Origin: Desulfobacteraceae bacterium | GTDB taxonomy: Bacteria; Desulfobacterota; Desulfobacteria; Desulfobacterales; SKZT01 | Reading direction: 5' to 3' | NCBI GenBank assembly: GCA_011389745.1 | Contig: JAABTQ010000024.1 | Span: forward strand, 1 to 44,541 | DNA: 44,541 nt | Shown here: one piece after another, positions 35,273 through 44,413 of the stretch | How positions within the stretch are numbered: the first letter of the stretch is position 1 | Layout: every line of letters starts with the position of its first letter | The notes under the pieces: generated by a model | Databases searched by the model: none | What the model saw: the letters and a program-made list of their open reading frames with translations, nothing else | Told to the model about the DNA's origin: nothing | Translations under genes and position numbers: made by a program

Positions 35273-36946
35273 ATGACTATTGAGCGTGAACAGATTGAAT
35301 TTGATGTACTTTTTGTTGGTGGGGGTCCTGCGTGCCTGGCAGGCGCCATTCAATTGATACAGCTTGCCCGGGAAAAAGGGATGGACCTTGAGGTTGCAAT
35401 TATCGAAAAAGGGTCGGAAATAGGTTCTCATGCACTTTCCGGAGCGGTAATGAACCCTATTGCCCTGGCGGAACTTATTCCGGACTATGTTCAAAAAGGC
35501 TGCCCCCTGGAAACCGATGTCAGGGATGATGAATTCTATTACCTGACAAAAGATAAGGCTCTGAAGATTCCCATCACCCCGAGATATATGCACAACAAGG
35601 GGTTTCATATCATTAGCCTGTCCAGACTGACCCGTTGGCTTGGACAGTTGGCCGAGGAAATGGGGGTCAATCTGTTTGCGGGATTTGCCGGCAAAGAAAC
35701 TCTTTTTGATTCATCCGGAAAAAAGATCATTGGTGTGCGAACTGATGACAAGGGCCTGGACAAGGAGGGCAATCCCAAGAGTAATTTTGAACCCGGTATT
35801 GATATCATGGCTAAAGTGACCGTATTTGGAGAGGGCGCACGGGGAAGTCTGATGAAGCAATTATCGGAAAAAATACAAATCTGGGAAGGAAAAATGCCCC
35901 AGGTGTTTGAAACCGGCATCAAAGAAGTCATACAACTTTCCGAAAACAACTATTTTACCACCAGCCGTGGAAATGACATTCACACGCTGGGATATCCTGT
36001 CGGCCTCGATACCGCCGGGGGTGGTTTTATCTATGAGATGAAAGACAACAGGGTGACTTTGGGTTACCTGGTGAGCCTGGCCTATGAAGATCCTCGTTTG
36101 GATCTTTACGATACGTTCATACAATTTAAACTGCACCCTTTTGTAGCCGATATTATCAAGGGGGGTAAAGTGATCGAGTCCGGGGCAAGGACCGTATCCA
36201 CCGGCGGATATTATACGATTCCCGAACTTGCGGTGGATGGGGCGGTGTTTGTGGGCGGCGCCGCGGGTATGCAGCATGTGCCGGGTCTCAAAGGCATTCA
36301 TACCTCCATGAAATCGGGCATGTTGGCTGCGGAAGCTATTCTGAGCGCTTTGGAAAAAGAAAATTTTGCTGAGGAAACCCTTGGATTATATCAAAAACTT
36401 TTTGATGAAAGCTGGCTTAAGCAAGAAATTTACGAAGGAAGAAATTTTTCCCAGGCATTGGCAAAAAAGATGCCTATTAAAATGATTTACCTGGGTGCTC
36501 AATATATTACCAAAGGTAAGGGGGTGCGTGATCCCATGCCGATTACCGATGATTATAAAACTTTGAAATCGGTGGAGAAACAAGCTGTGAAACCTTTGGA
36601 GACCATCGACAGAAAAATTTATGACGGACATCTTTATGTTGACAAGCTCACCGGTGTTTTTCTGTCCAAGACCATTCACCGCGAAGACCAGCCGTCACAT
36701 ATCATTGTGCATGACTTGGATGTTTGTATCCGAAAGTGCTATCCTGTGTATAAAAGTCCCTGCACCAGGTTTTGTCCGGGAAATGTCTACGAAATCGAGC
36801 ATGACAGCGACGATTCAAAACCCAGGCTTAAGCTTAACCCGGCTAACTGCCTGCATTGTAAAACCTGTGACATCAAAGATCCCTTTAAAAACATTACCTG
36901 GACATGTCCCGAGGGGGGGGAAGGCCCCGGGTATACGATTGTGTGA
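35273..36946 (+). CDS. electron-transfer flavoprotein:quinone oxidoreductase
   Basis: ETF-QO passes electrons from reduced ETF to the quinone pool. The 557-residue, full-length product has an N-terminal FAD Rossmann motif (VLFVGGGPACLAGA, residues 10-23), the conserved EKGSEIGSHALSGAVMNP segment, GGGFIYEM, a second FAD contact VGGAAGMQHVPGLKGIH, and a C-terminal ferredoxin domain with cysteines CIRKC.., CTRFCPGNVYE and NCLHCKTCDIKDP for one [4Fe-4S] cluster. GAGGTGA precedes the ATG. Oxidation of fatty or amino acids through ETF would need it; glutamate dehydrogenase follows after 33 bases. No etfAB genes lie in the window. Confidence 0.96.
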   Translation: MTIEREQIEFDVLFVGGGPACLAGAIQLIQLAREKGMDLEVAIIEKGSEIGSHALSGAVMNPIALAELIPDYVQKGCPLETDVRDDEFYYLTKDKALKIPITPRYMHNKGFHIISLSRLTRWLGQLAEEMGVNLFAGFAGKETLFDSSGKKIIGVRTDDKGLDKEGNPKSNFEPGIDIMAKVTVFGEGARGSLMKQLSEKIQIWEGKMPQVFETGIKEVIQLSENNYFTTSRGNDIHTLGYPVGLDTAGGGFIYEMKDNRVTLGYLVSLAYEDPRLDLYDTFIQFKLHPFVADIIKGGKVIESGARTVSTGGYYTIPELAVDGAVFVGGAAGMQHVPGLKGIHTSMKSGMLAAEAILSALEKENFAEETLGLYQKLFDESWLKQEIYEGRNFSQALAKKMPIKMIYLGAQYITKGKGVRDPMPITDDYKTLKSVEKQAVKPLETIDRKIYDGHLYVDKLTGVFLSKTIHREDQPSHIIVHDLDVCIRKCYPVYKSPCTRFCPGNVYEIEHDSDDSKPRLKLNPANCLHCKTCDIKDPFKNITWTCPEGGEGPGYTIV

Positions 36947-36979
36947 TTTTTTGAATCACCCCACAAGGAGGTGTTTATC

Positions 36980-38329
36980 ATGCCGGACATATTGCAGTTG
37001 GTGAAAAATAAAGACCCGCAGGAAAGGGAATTTCATCAGGCTATCGAGGAATTTTTAGAGTCCATCGAGCCTGTGCTGGAACAAAACCCCGAGTATCGAC
37101 AAGCAAAAATTCTGGAGCGTCTTGTCGAGCCGGAGCGTGTGATCATGTTTCGTGTACCATGGCTGGACGATCAAGGCCGGGTTCAAATCAACAGAGGATT
37201 TCGTGTCGAGATGAACAGTGCGATCGGTCCCTACAAAGGGGGACTTCGATTTCATCCTTCGGTAAACCTGGGAATTTTAAAATTTCTGGCTTTCGAACAG
37301 GTTTTTAAAAATTCTCTGACGACTCTTCCCATGGGCGGAGGCAAGGGCGGTTCCGACTTTGATCCCAAAGGAAAGTCAGACAATGAGGTGATGCGGTTTT
37401 GTCAAAGCTATATGTGTGAGCTGTTTCGTCATATTGGGTCCAATACTGATATTCCCGCTGGTGATATCGGAGTCGGGGCAAGAGAAATCGGTTATTTGTT
37501 CGGCATGTATAAAAGATTGGCCAATGAATTTACGGGAGTCCTGACCGGAAAGAGTCTCAACTGGGGGGGGAGCCTGATTCGCCCGGAAGCCACAGGGTAT
37601 GGAGTTGTCTATTTTGCAAGTGAAATGCTCTCCACACGTGCAAATAATCTGAAAGATTTAGTTTGTCTAATCTCAGGGTCGGGAAATGTGGCCCAGTTTA
37701 CCACCCAAAAACTGATTGAATTCGGTGCCAAAGTAGTGACTTTGTCGGATTCTTCCGGATATATTTACGATGAAAAAGGAATCGACCATGAAAAACTGGC
37801 TTGGCTAATGAAGCTCAAAAATGTCCGGAGAGGACGTATTAAAGAATACAAGGATAAATATTCCGATGCCGTCTATACACCGGTGGATCTATCCCTTGAC
37901 CACAATCCGTTGTGGGACCATCAGGCTGATTGTGCTTTTCCGTGTGCCACCCAAAACGAAATCAACAAAAAAGATGCTGAAAATCTGGTTAAAAACGGTG
38001 TAATTCTGGTTTCGGAAGGGGCTAACATGCCCACCAGTCTGGAAGGAATCGATGTATTCCTGGATTCGGGGATTCTTTATGGACCCGGTAAGGCCGCCAA
38101 TGCGGGGGGTGTTTCCGTCTCCGGCCTGGAAATGACTCAGAACAGCATGCGGCTTTCCTGGACCCGTCAGGAAGTTGATGATCGCTTGAAGATGATCATG
38201 CAAAGTATTCACAGAACCTGCATTGAAACCGCGGCCCAGTTCGGTATGCCGGGAAATTATGTGATCGGTGCCAATATTGCCGGATTTGTCAAAGTTGCGG
38301 AGGCGATGCTGGACCAGGGAGTGGTATAA
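36980..38329 (+). CDS. gdhA: glutamate dehydrogenase
   Basis: The enzyme interconverts glutamate with 2-oxoglutarate and ammonium. The 449-residue product is the hexameric small-subunit type (like GdhA of E. coli): GPYKGGLRFHPSVN, the catalytic-lysine loop PMGGGKGGSDFDPKGKSD, PAGDIGVGAREIGYL, GYGVVYFASEML and a dinucleotide fold with SGSGNVAQFTTQKL. The residues after the fold (LSDSSGY) resemble NADP-dependent enzymes, but coenzyme choice is uncertain. The ATG at 36980 is chosen because AAGGAGGTG ends 6 bases upstream; a GTG at 36971 overlaps that site. ETF-QO precedes it and a phosphodiesterase gene follows after 4 bases. Confidence 0.95.
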   Translation: MPDILQLVKNKDPQEREFHQAIEEFLESIEPVLEQNPEYRQAKILERLVEPERVIMFRVPWLDDQGRVQINRGFRVEMNSAIGPYKGGLRFHPSVNLGILKFLAFEQVFKNSLTTLPMGGGKGGSDFDPKGKSDNEVMRFCQSYMCELFRHIGSNTDIPAGDIGVGAREIGYLFGMYKRLANEFTGVLTGKSLNWGGSLIRPEATGYGVVYFASEMLSTRANNLKDLVCLISGSGNVAQFTTQKLIEFGAKVVTLSDSSGYIYDEKGIDHEKLAWLMKLKNVRRGRIKEYKDKYSDAVYTPVDLSLDHNPLWDHQADCAFPCATQNEINKKDAENLVKNGVILVSEGANMPTSLEGIDVFLDSGILYGPGKAANAGGVSVSGLEMTQNSMRLSWTRQEVDDRLKMIMQSIHRTCIETAAQFGMPGNYVIGANIAGFVKVAEAMLDQGVV

Positions 38330-38333
38330 ATTG

Positions 38334-39122
38334 ATGAACACAACATGGGTGGTTGCTCATCGGGGGGCAAACAAACAAGCCCCGGAAAATTCCCGGTCGG
38401 CTTTTGATATTGCTTTGACTTATCCCATCAACGGCCTGGAAACCGATATTCAAATGACCACAGATGGTATACCGGTTTTATATCATGATCCCACCCTGTT
38501 TAAAATTATGGGAACACCAAAGCGGGTTTCCGATTTGACCTATCAGCAACTCTGCGAACTGAAACCGGGGCGATGGTTTAGCCCTTCATTTGTACAGGAA
38601 CCCTGGCTCAGACTGGATGAGACCCTCAAAACATATGCCCACCGTACCCGACTGATGATTGAAATCAAGTCTTATAAACCGGATCAAATTTCGGGAAGAT
38701 CTTTGGAATTGACCTTAAAAGTTCTGGAAGAAATAAGAAAACCACAGTTTAAAAAATATATAGAAAACATATTTATTCTTTCTTTCGACCCGGATGTCTT
38801 AAAATTGGCGCATGATACTGCACCGGAACTCAAATATGTGCTGAATTTATCGGATAAGGCATATGACCCCACGGGGCATGTCTCGATCAGGAACACGAGT
38901 GCCTCGGAAATCGGTCATTTGTATGGACTGTGTGTGTCGGTGAAAAACCTTTCAGAAGACCTGACGGCTTTTGCACACGACCAACAAAAAAAAATGATGA
39001 CATATGTCTGCAACAATGCCGGGCAGGTCAAGAAGGCAATGGAGCTGAATGCGGATGTAATCATGACGGATCACCCGGGGTGGCTGACAAAATATCTATT
39101 TACATCCCGATCCCGGTCCTGA
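38334..39122 (+). CDS. glycerophosphodiester phosphodiesterase family protein
   Basis: The 262-residue product has the GDPD signature: VAHRGANKQAPENS (catalytic His-Arg and Glu), GLETDIQMTTDGIPVLYHDPTL (metal-binding Glu/Asp and second catalytic His), LMIEIKSY and a terminal NADVIMTDHPGWL. There is no signal peptide, so it probably acts in the cytoplasm on deacylated phospholipid heads. The ATG at 38334 lies 4 bases after the gdhA stop and gives the normal N-terminus; a longer frame from 38268 overlaps gdhA and is not supported. A TTG at 38331 is possible. Its 3' end overlaps that of the convergent PurD-like gene by 23 bases. Confidence 0.93.
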   Translation: MNTTWVVAHRGANKQAPENSRSAFDIALTYPINGLETDIQMTTDGIPVLYHDPTLFKIMGTPKRVSDLTYQQLCELKPGRWFSPSFVQEPWLRLDETLKTYAHRTRLMIEIKSYKPDQISGRSLELTLKVLEEIRKPQFKKYIENIFILSFDPDVLKLAHDTAPELKYVLNLSDKAYDPTGHVSIRNTSASEIGHLYGLCVSVKNLSEDLTAFAHDQQKKMMTYVCNNAGQVKKAMELNADVIMTDHPGWLTKYLFTSRSRS

Positions 39123-40470
39123 AGCGCATGCAGTTTGCGCCATCCATTTTGTGATCCACAAAGGTGATTTTCCGGATATTGTGATAGGCTTTCTCGCGTG
39201 CTTTTTCAAGGGTTTCATCTCCTGCGATCAGATGAAGTACTCTTCCGCCCCAGGTTACCAATCCTTTGTCTTCGGAAATATCAACACCTGCAAAATAAAT
39301 TGCAATGCCTTTATCCAGATCATCAAGTCCCAGAATTTGATGACCCTTGCCGTAGCGTTTGGGATATCCGGGATTCCATCCGCGACTGGCTTTGGATCTG
39401 CCTTCCATGGCAATAACATCCACATAATATTGCTGGTTCCAAACCTGTTTGATCTGATCGAGTTTTCCTTCCCAAACGGCCATGCCCAGTTCAAAAAAGT
39501 CCGTACTGAATTTGCGGGCCAGCACTTCAAATTCCGGGTCACCGTGGCGCACGTTAATTTCAAACACCTCCAGTTGATTGTCCGGATCCAGATTTAATCC
39601 AAAATAAACAACGCCTTTATAGTTCCATCCATAATCGTTGTAAATGACATTTACAGTAGGGTTAACAATTTCGCGAATGATCCTGTTGACAAGTGAATCA
39701 CTGACCAGTTTATGGGGGCAGTAACATCCTGTGCCGCCTGTGTTGAGATTGCCGCCGAAATTTTGAATACTTTCCTGGTCATGGTCATCAAAAGCTTGTT
39801 TATAATCCTGGCAGAACATTTTTAGGGGCAGGACATGTTTGCCATCCAGGTAGGCAAAAAATGAAATTTCCGTGCCGAATTTTCTTTCTTCGATGACAAC
39901 CCTGTCACCGGATTTTCCAAAGACTTTTTTAACCATAATATCTTCAATGGCACATAGAGCGTCCTCCACATCATTACAGACGATGGCGCCTTTGCCGGCG
40001 GCAAGGCCGTTTGCCTTAACCACTACCTGGTAACCGATGTTTTTTACATATTTTCTCGCATCCCCGGGATCAAAAAAGACCTTATGTTCGGGTTTCCCCA
40101 CACCAATGCTGCGAAGCAAAAAGTTGGTGAAGGAACGGTCACTTTCAAGTTTTGTATATTCCTGTCTGGGGCCGACCGTCGGGATGTCATGATGATTCAG
40201 CACATCAATGAGCCCTGAGGAAAGTGGGTTCTCAGAGCCCACATCCACCAGGTCAACTTTGTTTTCAAGACAAAAACCGGCCACCTGGTTAAAATCATTG
40301 GGGTCGGCTAGGTTTACCAGTTCGATAAGGCCTCGCTTGCCTTTTGGGGTATAAAGTACACCAGGATTTCCCGGCATAAAATAAACCTTATCCACATGCC
40401 GGCTGTCACCATATTTGTCCGCCAGGCAGTGATCACGCCCCCCGCTTCCATACACCAGAACCTTTGCCAT
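39100..40470 (-). CDS. purD: phosphoribosylamine-glycine ligase (PurD-like)
   Basis: GAR synthetase adds glycine to phosphoribosylamine in purine synthesis. The 456-residue product has the PurD N-terminus VLVYGSGGRDHCLA, the A-domain GNPG loop, the ATP-grasp core (VVVKANGLAAGKGA, NTGGTGCYCPH, LEVFEINVRHGDPE with the metal-binding Glu and Asn) and a C-terminal domain with GRVLHLIAGDETLEKAREKAYHNI. Several normally conserved positions differ (GGRDH for GGREH, TGCYCP for MGAYSP), so it belongs to a divergent branch, though ATP-grasp residues appear kept. The start at 40470 has TTGGGGG upstream on the - strand. It is separated from purC, and it ends inside the convergent phosphodiesterase gene. 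Confidence 0.88.
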   Translation of the reverse strand: MAKVLVYGSGGRDHCLADKYGDSRHVDKVYFMPGNPGVLYTPKGKRGLIELVNLADPNDFNQVAGFCLENKVDLVDVGSENPLSSGLIDVLNHHDIPTVGPRQEYTKLESDRSFTNFLLRSIGVGKPEHKVFFDPGDARKYVKNIGYQVVVKANGLAAGKGAIVCNDVEDALCAIEDIMVKKVFGKSGDRVVIEERKFGTEISFFAYLDGKHVLPLKMFCQDYKQAFDDHDQESIQNFGGNLNTGGTGCYCPHKLVSDSLVNRIIREIVNPTVNVIYNDYGWNYKGVVYFGLNLDPDNQLEVFEINVRHGDPEFEVLARKFSTDFFELGMAVWEGKLDQIKQVWNQQYYVDVIAMEGRSKASRGWNPGYPKRYGKGHQILGLDDLDKGIAIYFAGVDISEDKGLVTWGGRVLHLIAGDETLEKAREKAYHNIRKITFVDHKMDGANCMRFRTGIGM

Positions 40471-40538
40471 GTTTATCCCCCAATATTTTTTGGTGCTCAT
40501 TGTATTCTCGGGCACTAATTATTTTTTTAATGACAAGA

Positions 40539-40568
40539 CATATAGATAATATCAGGATCGAATGTCAA
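40539..40568 (-). promoter_or_regulatory. candidate sigma-70 promoter for purD
   Basis: On the - strand TTGACA (40568-40563) and TATATG (40544-40539) are separated by 18 bases, about 70 bases before the purD start. The -35 is perfect and the -10 matches four of six. Confidence 0.45.
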
Positions 40569-40923
40569 GAATATGAATTTTTATATAAAAAAATTCTTGC
40601 AATTTTTTTTCAATGCAGCCAAAACAACTTTAAAAAACAGGACTTAACATTGACAGAATTTGCTTTTCACCACAATCCATATTTGAAAGATGGTATTTGT
40701 AATAGTCCCAAAATTGAATCTTTAAAGCGCAAAAATCACCAAGGAATAAAAAAAATTGAATAATAACTGAATATTCATTTTCTATAGGCATAGGTGAACT
40801 TTGTCATCCGAACTTTTTACGAATAAAACAATCTCAAAGAAAGGAGGAACTCTTCAAAATTCTTCAGGCAAGCTTTAGCCTCAGAATAATCCAGGAAATG
40901 CTTACAAGTAACTTCCCACAAGT

Positions 40924-41010
40924 CCCCCTTTGAAAAAGGGGGATTTAGGGGGATTTTTAAAATGGCATCAGTTGTCAAATCCCCCCCGGCCCCCCTTTTT
41001 CAAAGGGGGG
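40924..41010. repeat. nested C/G-rich palindrome (REP-like)
   Basis: The left arm (40924-40956, CCCCCTTTGAAAAAGGGGG then ATTTAGGGGGATTT) and the right arm (40977-41010) are inverted copies with few mismatches over about 33 bases, separated by 20 bases; each arm folds into its own hairpin. The same arm type flanks the minisatellite at 18986-19211. It lies 67 bases before the porin start. Confidence 0.85.
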
Positions 41011-41077
41011 AGCAGTTATTTGAAGGTTTGGGCTCGGCACGCCGAGTGGGACGCTTCTAAAAAAAAGGAGAATAAAA

Positions 41078-42472
41078 ATGAAAAAAGCAGGTTTGGTTTT
41101 AGTTCTGTTTTTAGTCTTTGGATTGGTTACCCAGGCATCGGCTGTTGATTTTTCGTTACACGGAGATATGAACAATCGTTTCATGCTTTACACCAACCAT
41201 GCCGATTTTTTTAGACCGGAACAACAGGGTACACTGGATGACGGCACGGTTGAAGATAATTTTGGTGAAATCAAGTATCGGTTCTGGTTCGACGCGACTT
41301 CGGATGATGGTGCTGTAAAAGGGGTATTTGCCACCGAAATCGGTGGGCTAAGGTTTGGAGATGCGGACGGGATGCCATATTCCGGAGATAAAGTCAGAAT
41401 GGAAGTTCGCTGGGCATACCTGGATTTTCAGCTTCCTTTTGTTGACCAAAAATCCCGCCTCCTAATGGGACTTCAGCCGTTCACAGTTAATGAATATATC
41501 TGGCAGGAAACCGTTGGGGGAGTCAAGTTGTATGGAGATGTCGGCGATATGGATTACGAGGCTGCTTGGGCGAGAGGTTATGAAGTTAGAACGACAGGCA
41601 GTGATGATGACCGGGAAGATGTGGATGCCTTATTCGGGCGTTTCAATTTTAAACCCGCTGAAGGTCTTAAGTTAGGGGTATTTGCTCTCTATCAAATGAG
41701 TGATGCTGATGCGGATACTCCTGCTGAATTCGGCAGTATTTCTTCCCGGGACTGGCTCATTAAACGCTTTGAGGACAAAGTTGACCTGGATTTGTGGACA
41801 TTGGGTCTTGATGGCGGTTTTTCCCCGAATCCTTTCTTTATCAAATGGGACTTGATGTACCAGAATGGAAATATCGATAATATCAATTATACCGATTTTG
41901 CTTCGGGCCTGGGAAGAGCTGGTGATTTTACTGTAAACGCATATTTTGCTCACCTGGATGCCGGGATGAGTTTCGGAAACCATAAACTTACCTATACATT
42001 CTGGTATGCATCCGGCGATGATGATCCGCTTGACAGCACCTTTAATGGATTTCTGGCAACCGATCTGGACCGTTTCGACAGCGTTACGATCATGGAAGGC
42101 GGGTACACGGATGACACCTATTTTACGGAACGCCCATATATTCATGATAAGGGCTTTGTCATGAACAAAATCGCCCTTGACAGCAAGCTTACGGATAAGT
42201 TGACGGTTGGTGGAGCATTGATGTATATGATGACTGCTGAAGATCTCGAATATACCGATAATCTGGGAAGATCGCAAAACGATGACAAGATTGGAATTGA
42301 ACTCAACGGTTACCTGAAATACCTATTGTATCAAAATGTTGAGTTTGCCGTTAACGCAGGATATTTGTGGGCTGATGACGCCATGGACTTTTTTGAGGTC
42401 GAGGAGATCAGGGATGGCAGTTCCGATGAAGACATTTTTAGATCCACTGCTCGTGTCCGCTATATGTTTTAG
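41078..42472 (+). CDS. outer-membrane beta-barrel porin-like protein
   Basis: The 464-residue product has a clear signal peptide (MKKAGLVLVLFLVFGLVTQASA, cleavage before VDFSLHG) and alternating amphipathic strands rich in Tyr, Trp, Phe, Asp and Gly. It ends in a terminal aromatic strand, TARVRYMF, the classic outer-membrane C-terminus. The AAAAGGAG ribosome site is strong and a terminator follows, so it is probably a well-expressed single gene. Family not named with certainty; it resembles deltaproteobacterial porins that lack an SLH domain. No coiled-coil or anchoring domain is seen. Acidic loop segments suggest preference for cations, which is speculative. Confidence 0.85.
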   Translation: MKKAGLVLVLFLVFGLVTQASAVDFSLHGDMNNRFMLYTNHADFFRPEQQGTLDDGTVEDNFGEIKYRFWFDATSDDGAVKGVFATEIGGLRFGDADGMPYSGDKVRMEVRWAYLDFQLPFVDQKSRLLMGLQPFTVNEYIWQETVGGVKLYGDVGDMDYEAAWARGYEVRTTGSDDDREDVDALFGRFNFKPAEGLKLGVFALYQMSDADADTPAEFGSISSRDWLIKRFEDKVDLDLWTLGLDGGFSPNPFFIKWDLMYQNGNIDNINYTDFASGLGRAGDFTVNAYFAHLDAGMSFGNHKLTYTFWYASGDDDPLDSTFNGFLATDLDRFDSVTIMEGGYTDDTYFTERPYIHDKGFVMNKIALDSKLTDKLTVGGALMYMMTAEDLEYTDNLGRSQNDDKIGIELNGYLKYLLYQNVEFAVNAGYLWADDAMDFFEVEEIRDGSSDEDIFRSTARVRYMF

Positions 42473-42501
42473 AACAATCAGGTCGGTGATGGTATAACCG
42501 G

Positions 42502-42538
42502 GGAGGCCGGCTGAATGCCGACCTCCTTTATATTTTTA
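42502..42538 (+). terminator. intrinsic terminator after the porin
   Basis: GGAGGCCGGC and GCCGACCTCC form a 10-base stem with one mismatch and a 5-base loop (42502-42526), followed by TTTATATTTTT. It lies 30 bases past the porin stop and overlaps the unlikely early start (42515) of the next frame. Confidence 0.85.
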
Positions 42539-42568
42539 GAAAATCGCCCAGCCCGGAGGTTTAGTTCC

Positions 42569-44362
42569 ATGTCAAATTCCGTTTATGTGAAAATTTTACC
42601 AATAGTGGTTTTTCTGAGTATAATTTTTTCCGGATTTCTTTTGAGTATCAATGCAAATGCCGATATGCCGGAGGTGATCGCAAAGGATTTTTCCCCTTTG
42701 TCCGGGGTTGTGGTGATGGTTGAAAATGGTGAGATCATCGTGGATTTGGACGAATCCGGAGGACTTGCCAAAGGTGATCTTCTGAGTGTGATGTCTGCCG
42801 GAGAAAAATTGGTTCATCCGGTAACCGGCAAAGTTCTGGGAAATCTGGAAAAGGTTAAGGGGATTTTAAAAGTTACTCGTGTCAGGGACGGTTATTCATA
42901 CACCAGAGGTTTGCAGTTAAATGAAATCAACATTGGCGATACTGTCAGGCGCTATGAGAAAATGAGTGCCATATTCTGGGATTATACCGGTGAAGGCAAA
43001 GCACTGTTTTTCAGACTTAGGGATGATCTTTCTCATATGGTTTGGATGGAATTTGATACCGCCCAAAAATTGAAACCCAAAGATCCGGCAATGCTACCGG
43101 AAACCGAAACGGCCGTGGTTTTTATTTTAAAGGACGATACATTGCAGGTAAGAGATCCCGAGTTTTTGATTATCCGTGAATATACATTTTCAGAATCTAT
43201 CGTGCAGCAGGAATTTTCATCTTACAGTAAAGAGAAAAAAATGGTGCCTGCACCGGCAACCTTGCCGGTTTCTGAAAAAGAACCGGCAAAACAAGCGATT
43301 GAATCTGTTAAGCCGATGGTTTCCGTCTCTACCGTAACACCGCAGCAACCTGTGGCTGATGGAGTAAAACCAGTATTTCAGGATTCAATCTATATGGATC
43401 AACTTCCGGGTGGTCCTGTGATCATGGCTGATTTTTTGCCTGATGAAAATGGACTGCTTCTTGCCACAACGGATGGGCAAAAAATTCGCATCTTTCATGT
43501 TACTGATAAAATTTTGTTGTTGATGGAAAAAGATTCGCCTATCTTTGCTCCCATTTTGTCTTTGAGCTGGTGGAAACCGCAGCATTCATCATCACCGATG
43601 CTTGCTATCGTCAATTGGTTAGACCATATGCCGGCAAGCACCTTGTTTTCATGGGATAACAACCGGCTTCAATTGGTAAAAGATCGCATTCCCCGATTAA
43701 TTGTTGCCTTTGATACTGATGGCGACCGAATGCCTGAGACACTTCTGGGACAGGAATATGACCCACAGGAATTTTTCAGTTATCGAATTCAAGAACTTAA
43801 ATTGATCGGCAATGATGTTGAATATAAAAATCCATCGGTAAAACTCCCAAGGCAGTTTACGGTTTTCGGGGGGCTTTTATCGGACTTTACAGGAGATGGT
43901 GTTGCCGAAGCTGCTTTTATCCGAAATGAGATTTTGTACATCTATTCGGGAAAGGACCCTGTTTTTAAATCTTCCAAAAAGATGGGGGGAAGCTTATCCA
44001 AGTTAACTTATAAAATGAACCCCGAAGCAAAACATATTATGACCAATTCCGTTTCGATAGAAATTTCTCCGGTCGCTGTCGATCTGGATGGTAATGGTAT
44101 CAGCGAAATGATTGCTGTCGCCTCGGATAGAAACCTTTTGAGCAAAACCGGTATCTCGCCAGGCATCGAAAGTACCTGGTTGACCATTTTAAAATATGAA
44201 GACAAAACATTCAAAGAGGGAACCCTCGGAGAAAAGATGGGTACACCAATCCAGGGAATGACTGTATTTGAAGATAAACTGTTTCTTGTGGTATCTGAGA
44301 CAGGATCTGTTTTTTCAAAAGGAGGTCAAAGCCGATTGATGCAATTGCCTCTGGCTCGTTAG
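42569..44362 (+). CDS. secreted protein with FlgT-C-like domain and FG-GAP/VCBS-like repeats
   Basis: The 597-residue product has a signal peptide (KILPIVVFLSIIFSGFLLSI, then NANA). An N-terminal domain of about 80 residues (VVVMVENGEIIVDLDESGGLAKGDLLSV..HPVTGKVLGNLEKVKG) matches the pattern of the FlgT C-terminal domain. After a Pro/Ala-rich linker (about 230-270), the second half has blades with calcium-type motifs: DTDGDRMPE, DFTGDGVAE and DLDGNGISE, as in FG-GAP/VCBS propellers. The ATG at 42569 follows GGAGGT; an earlier frame start lies in the terminator. Function unknown; it is probably periplasmic or surface-associated. A DsrE-like gene follows, but no pathway link is evident. Confidence 0.78.
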   Translation: MSNSVYVKILPIVVFLSIIFSGFLLSINANADMPEVIAKDFSPLSGVVVMVENGEIIVDLDESGGLAKGDLLSVMSAGEKLVHPVTGKVLGNLEKVKGILKVTRVRDGYSYTRGLQLNEINIGDTVRRYEKMSAIFWDYTGEGKALFFRLRDDLSHMVWMEFDTAQKLKPKDPAMLPETETAVVFILKDDTLQVRDPEFLIIREYTFSESIVQQEFSSYSKEKKMVPAPATLPVSEKEPAKQAIESVKPMVSVSTVTPQQPVADGVKPVFQDSIYMDQLPGGPVIMADFLPDENGLLLATTDGQKIRIFHVTDKILLLMEKDSPIFAPILSLSWWKPQHSSSPMLAIVNWLDHMPASTLFSWDNNRLQLVKDRIPRLIVAFDTDGDRMPETLLGQEYDPQEFFSYRIQELKLIGNDVEYKNPSVKLPRQFTVFGGLLSDFTGDGVAEAAFIRNEILYIYSGKDPVFKSSKKMGGSLSKLTYKMNPEAKHIMTNSVSIEISPVAVDLDGNGISEMIAVASDRNLLSKTGISPGIESTWLTILKYEDKTFKEGTLGEKMGTPIQGMTVFEDKLFLVVSETGSVFSKGGQSRLMQLPLAR

Positions 44363-44413
44363 CTTATTTTTGGCTATAAGTTTTAACTATAACAAATTTA
44401 TGGAGGTTGAGAA

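Larger units (their letters stand above)
40471..41077. other. 607-base AT-rich spacer before the porin
   Basis: It contains a candidate promoter for the PurD-like gene (- strand), AT-rich sequence with homopolymer runs, a G/C-rich nested palindrome (40924-41010) and a small hairpin CTCGGC/GCCGAG (41033-41046) just before the porin ribosome site. Open frames here (up to 99 codons) have no ribosome site or family features and are not called. A TTGACA at 40650-40655 has no matching -10 box. Confidence 0.5.

Noticed and set aside
40464-40763. 99-codon open frame in the purD-porin spacer
   Set aside because: AT-rich low-complexity translation, no ribosome site at its start and no family features.
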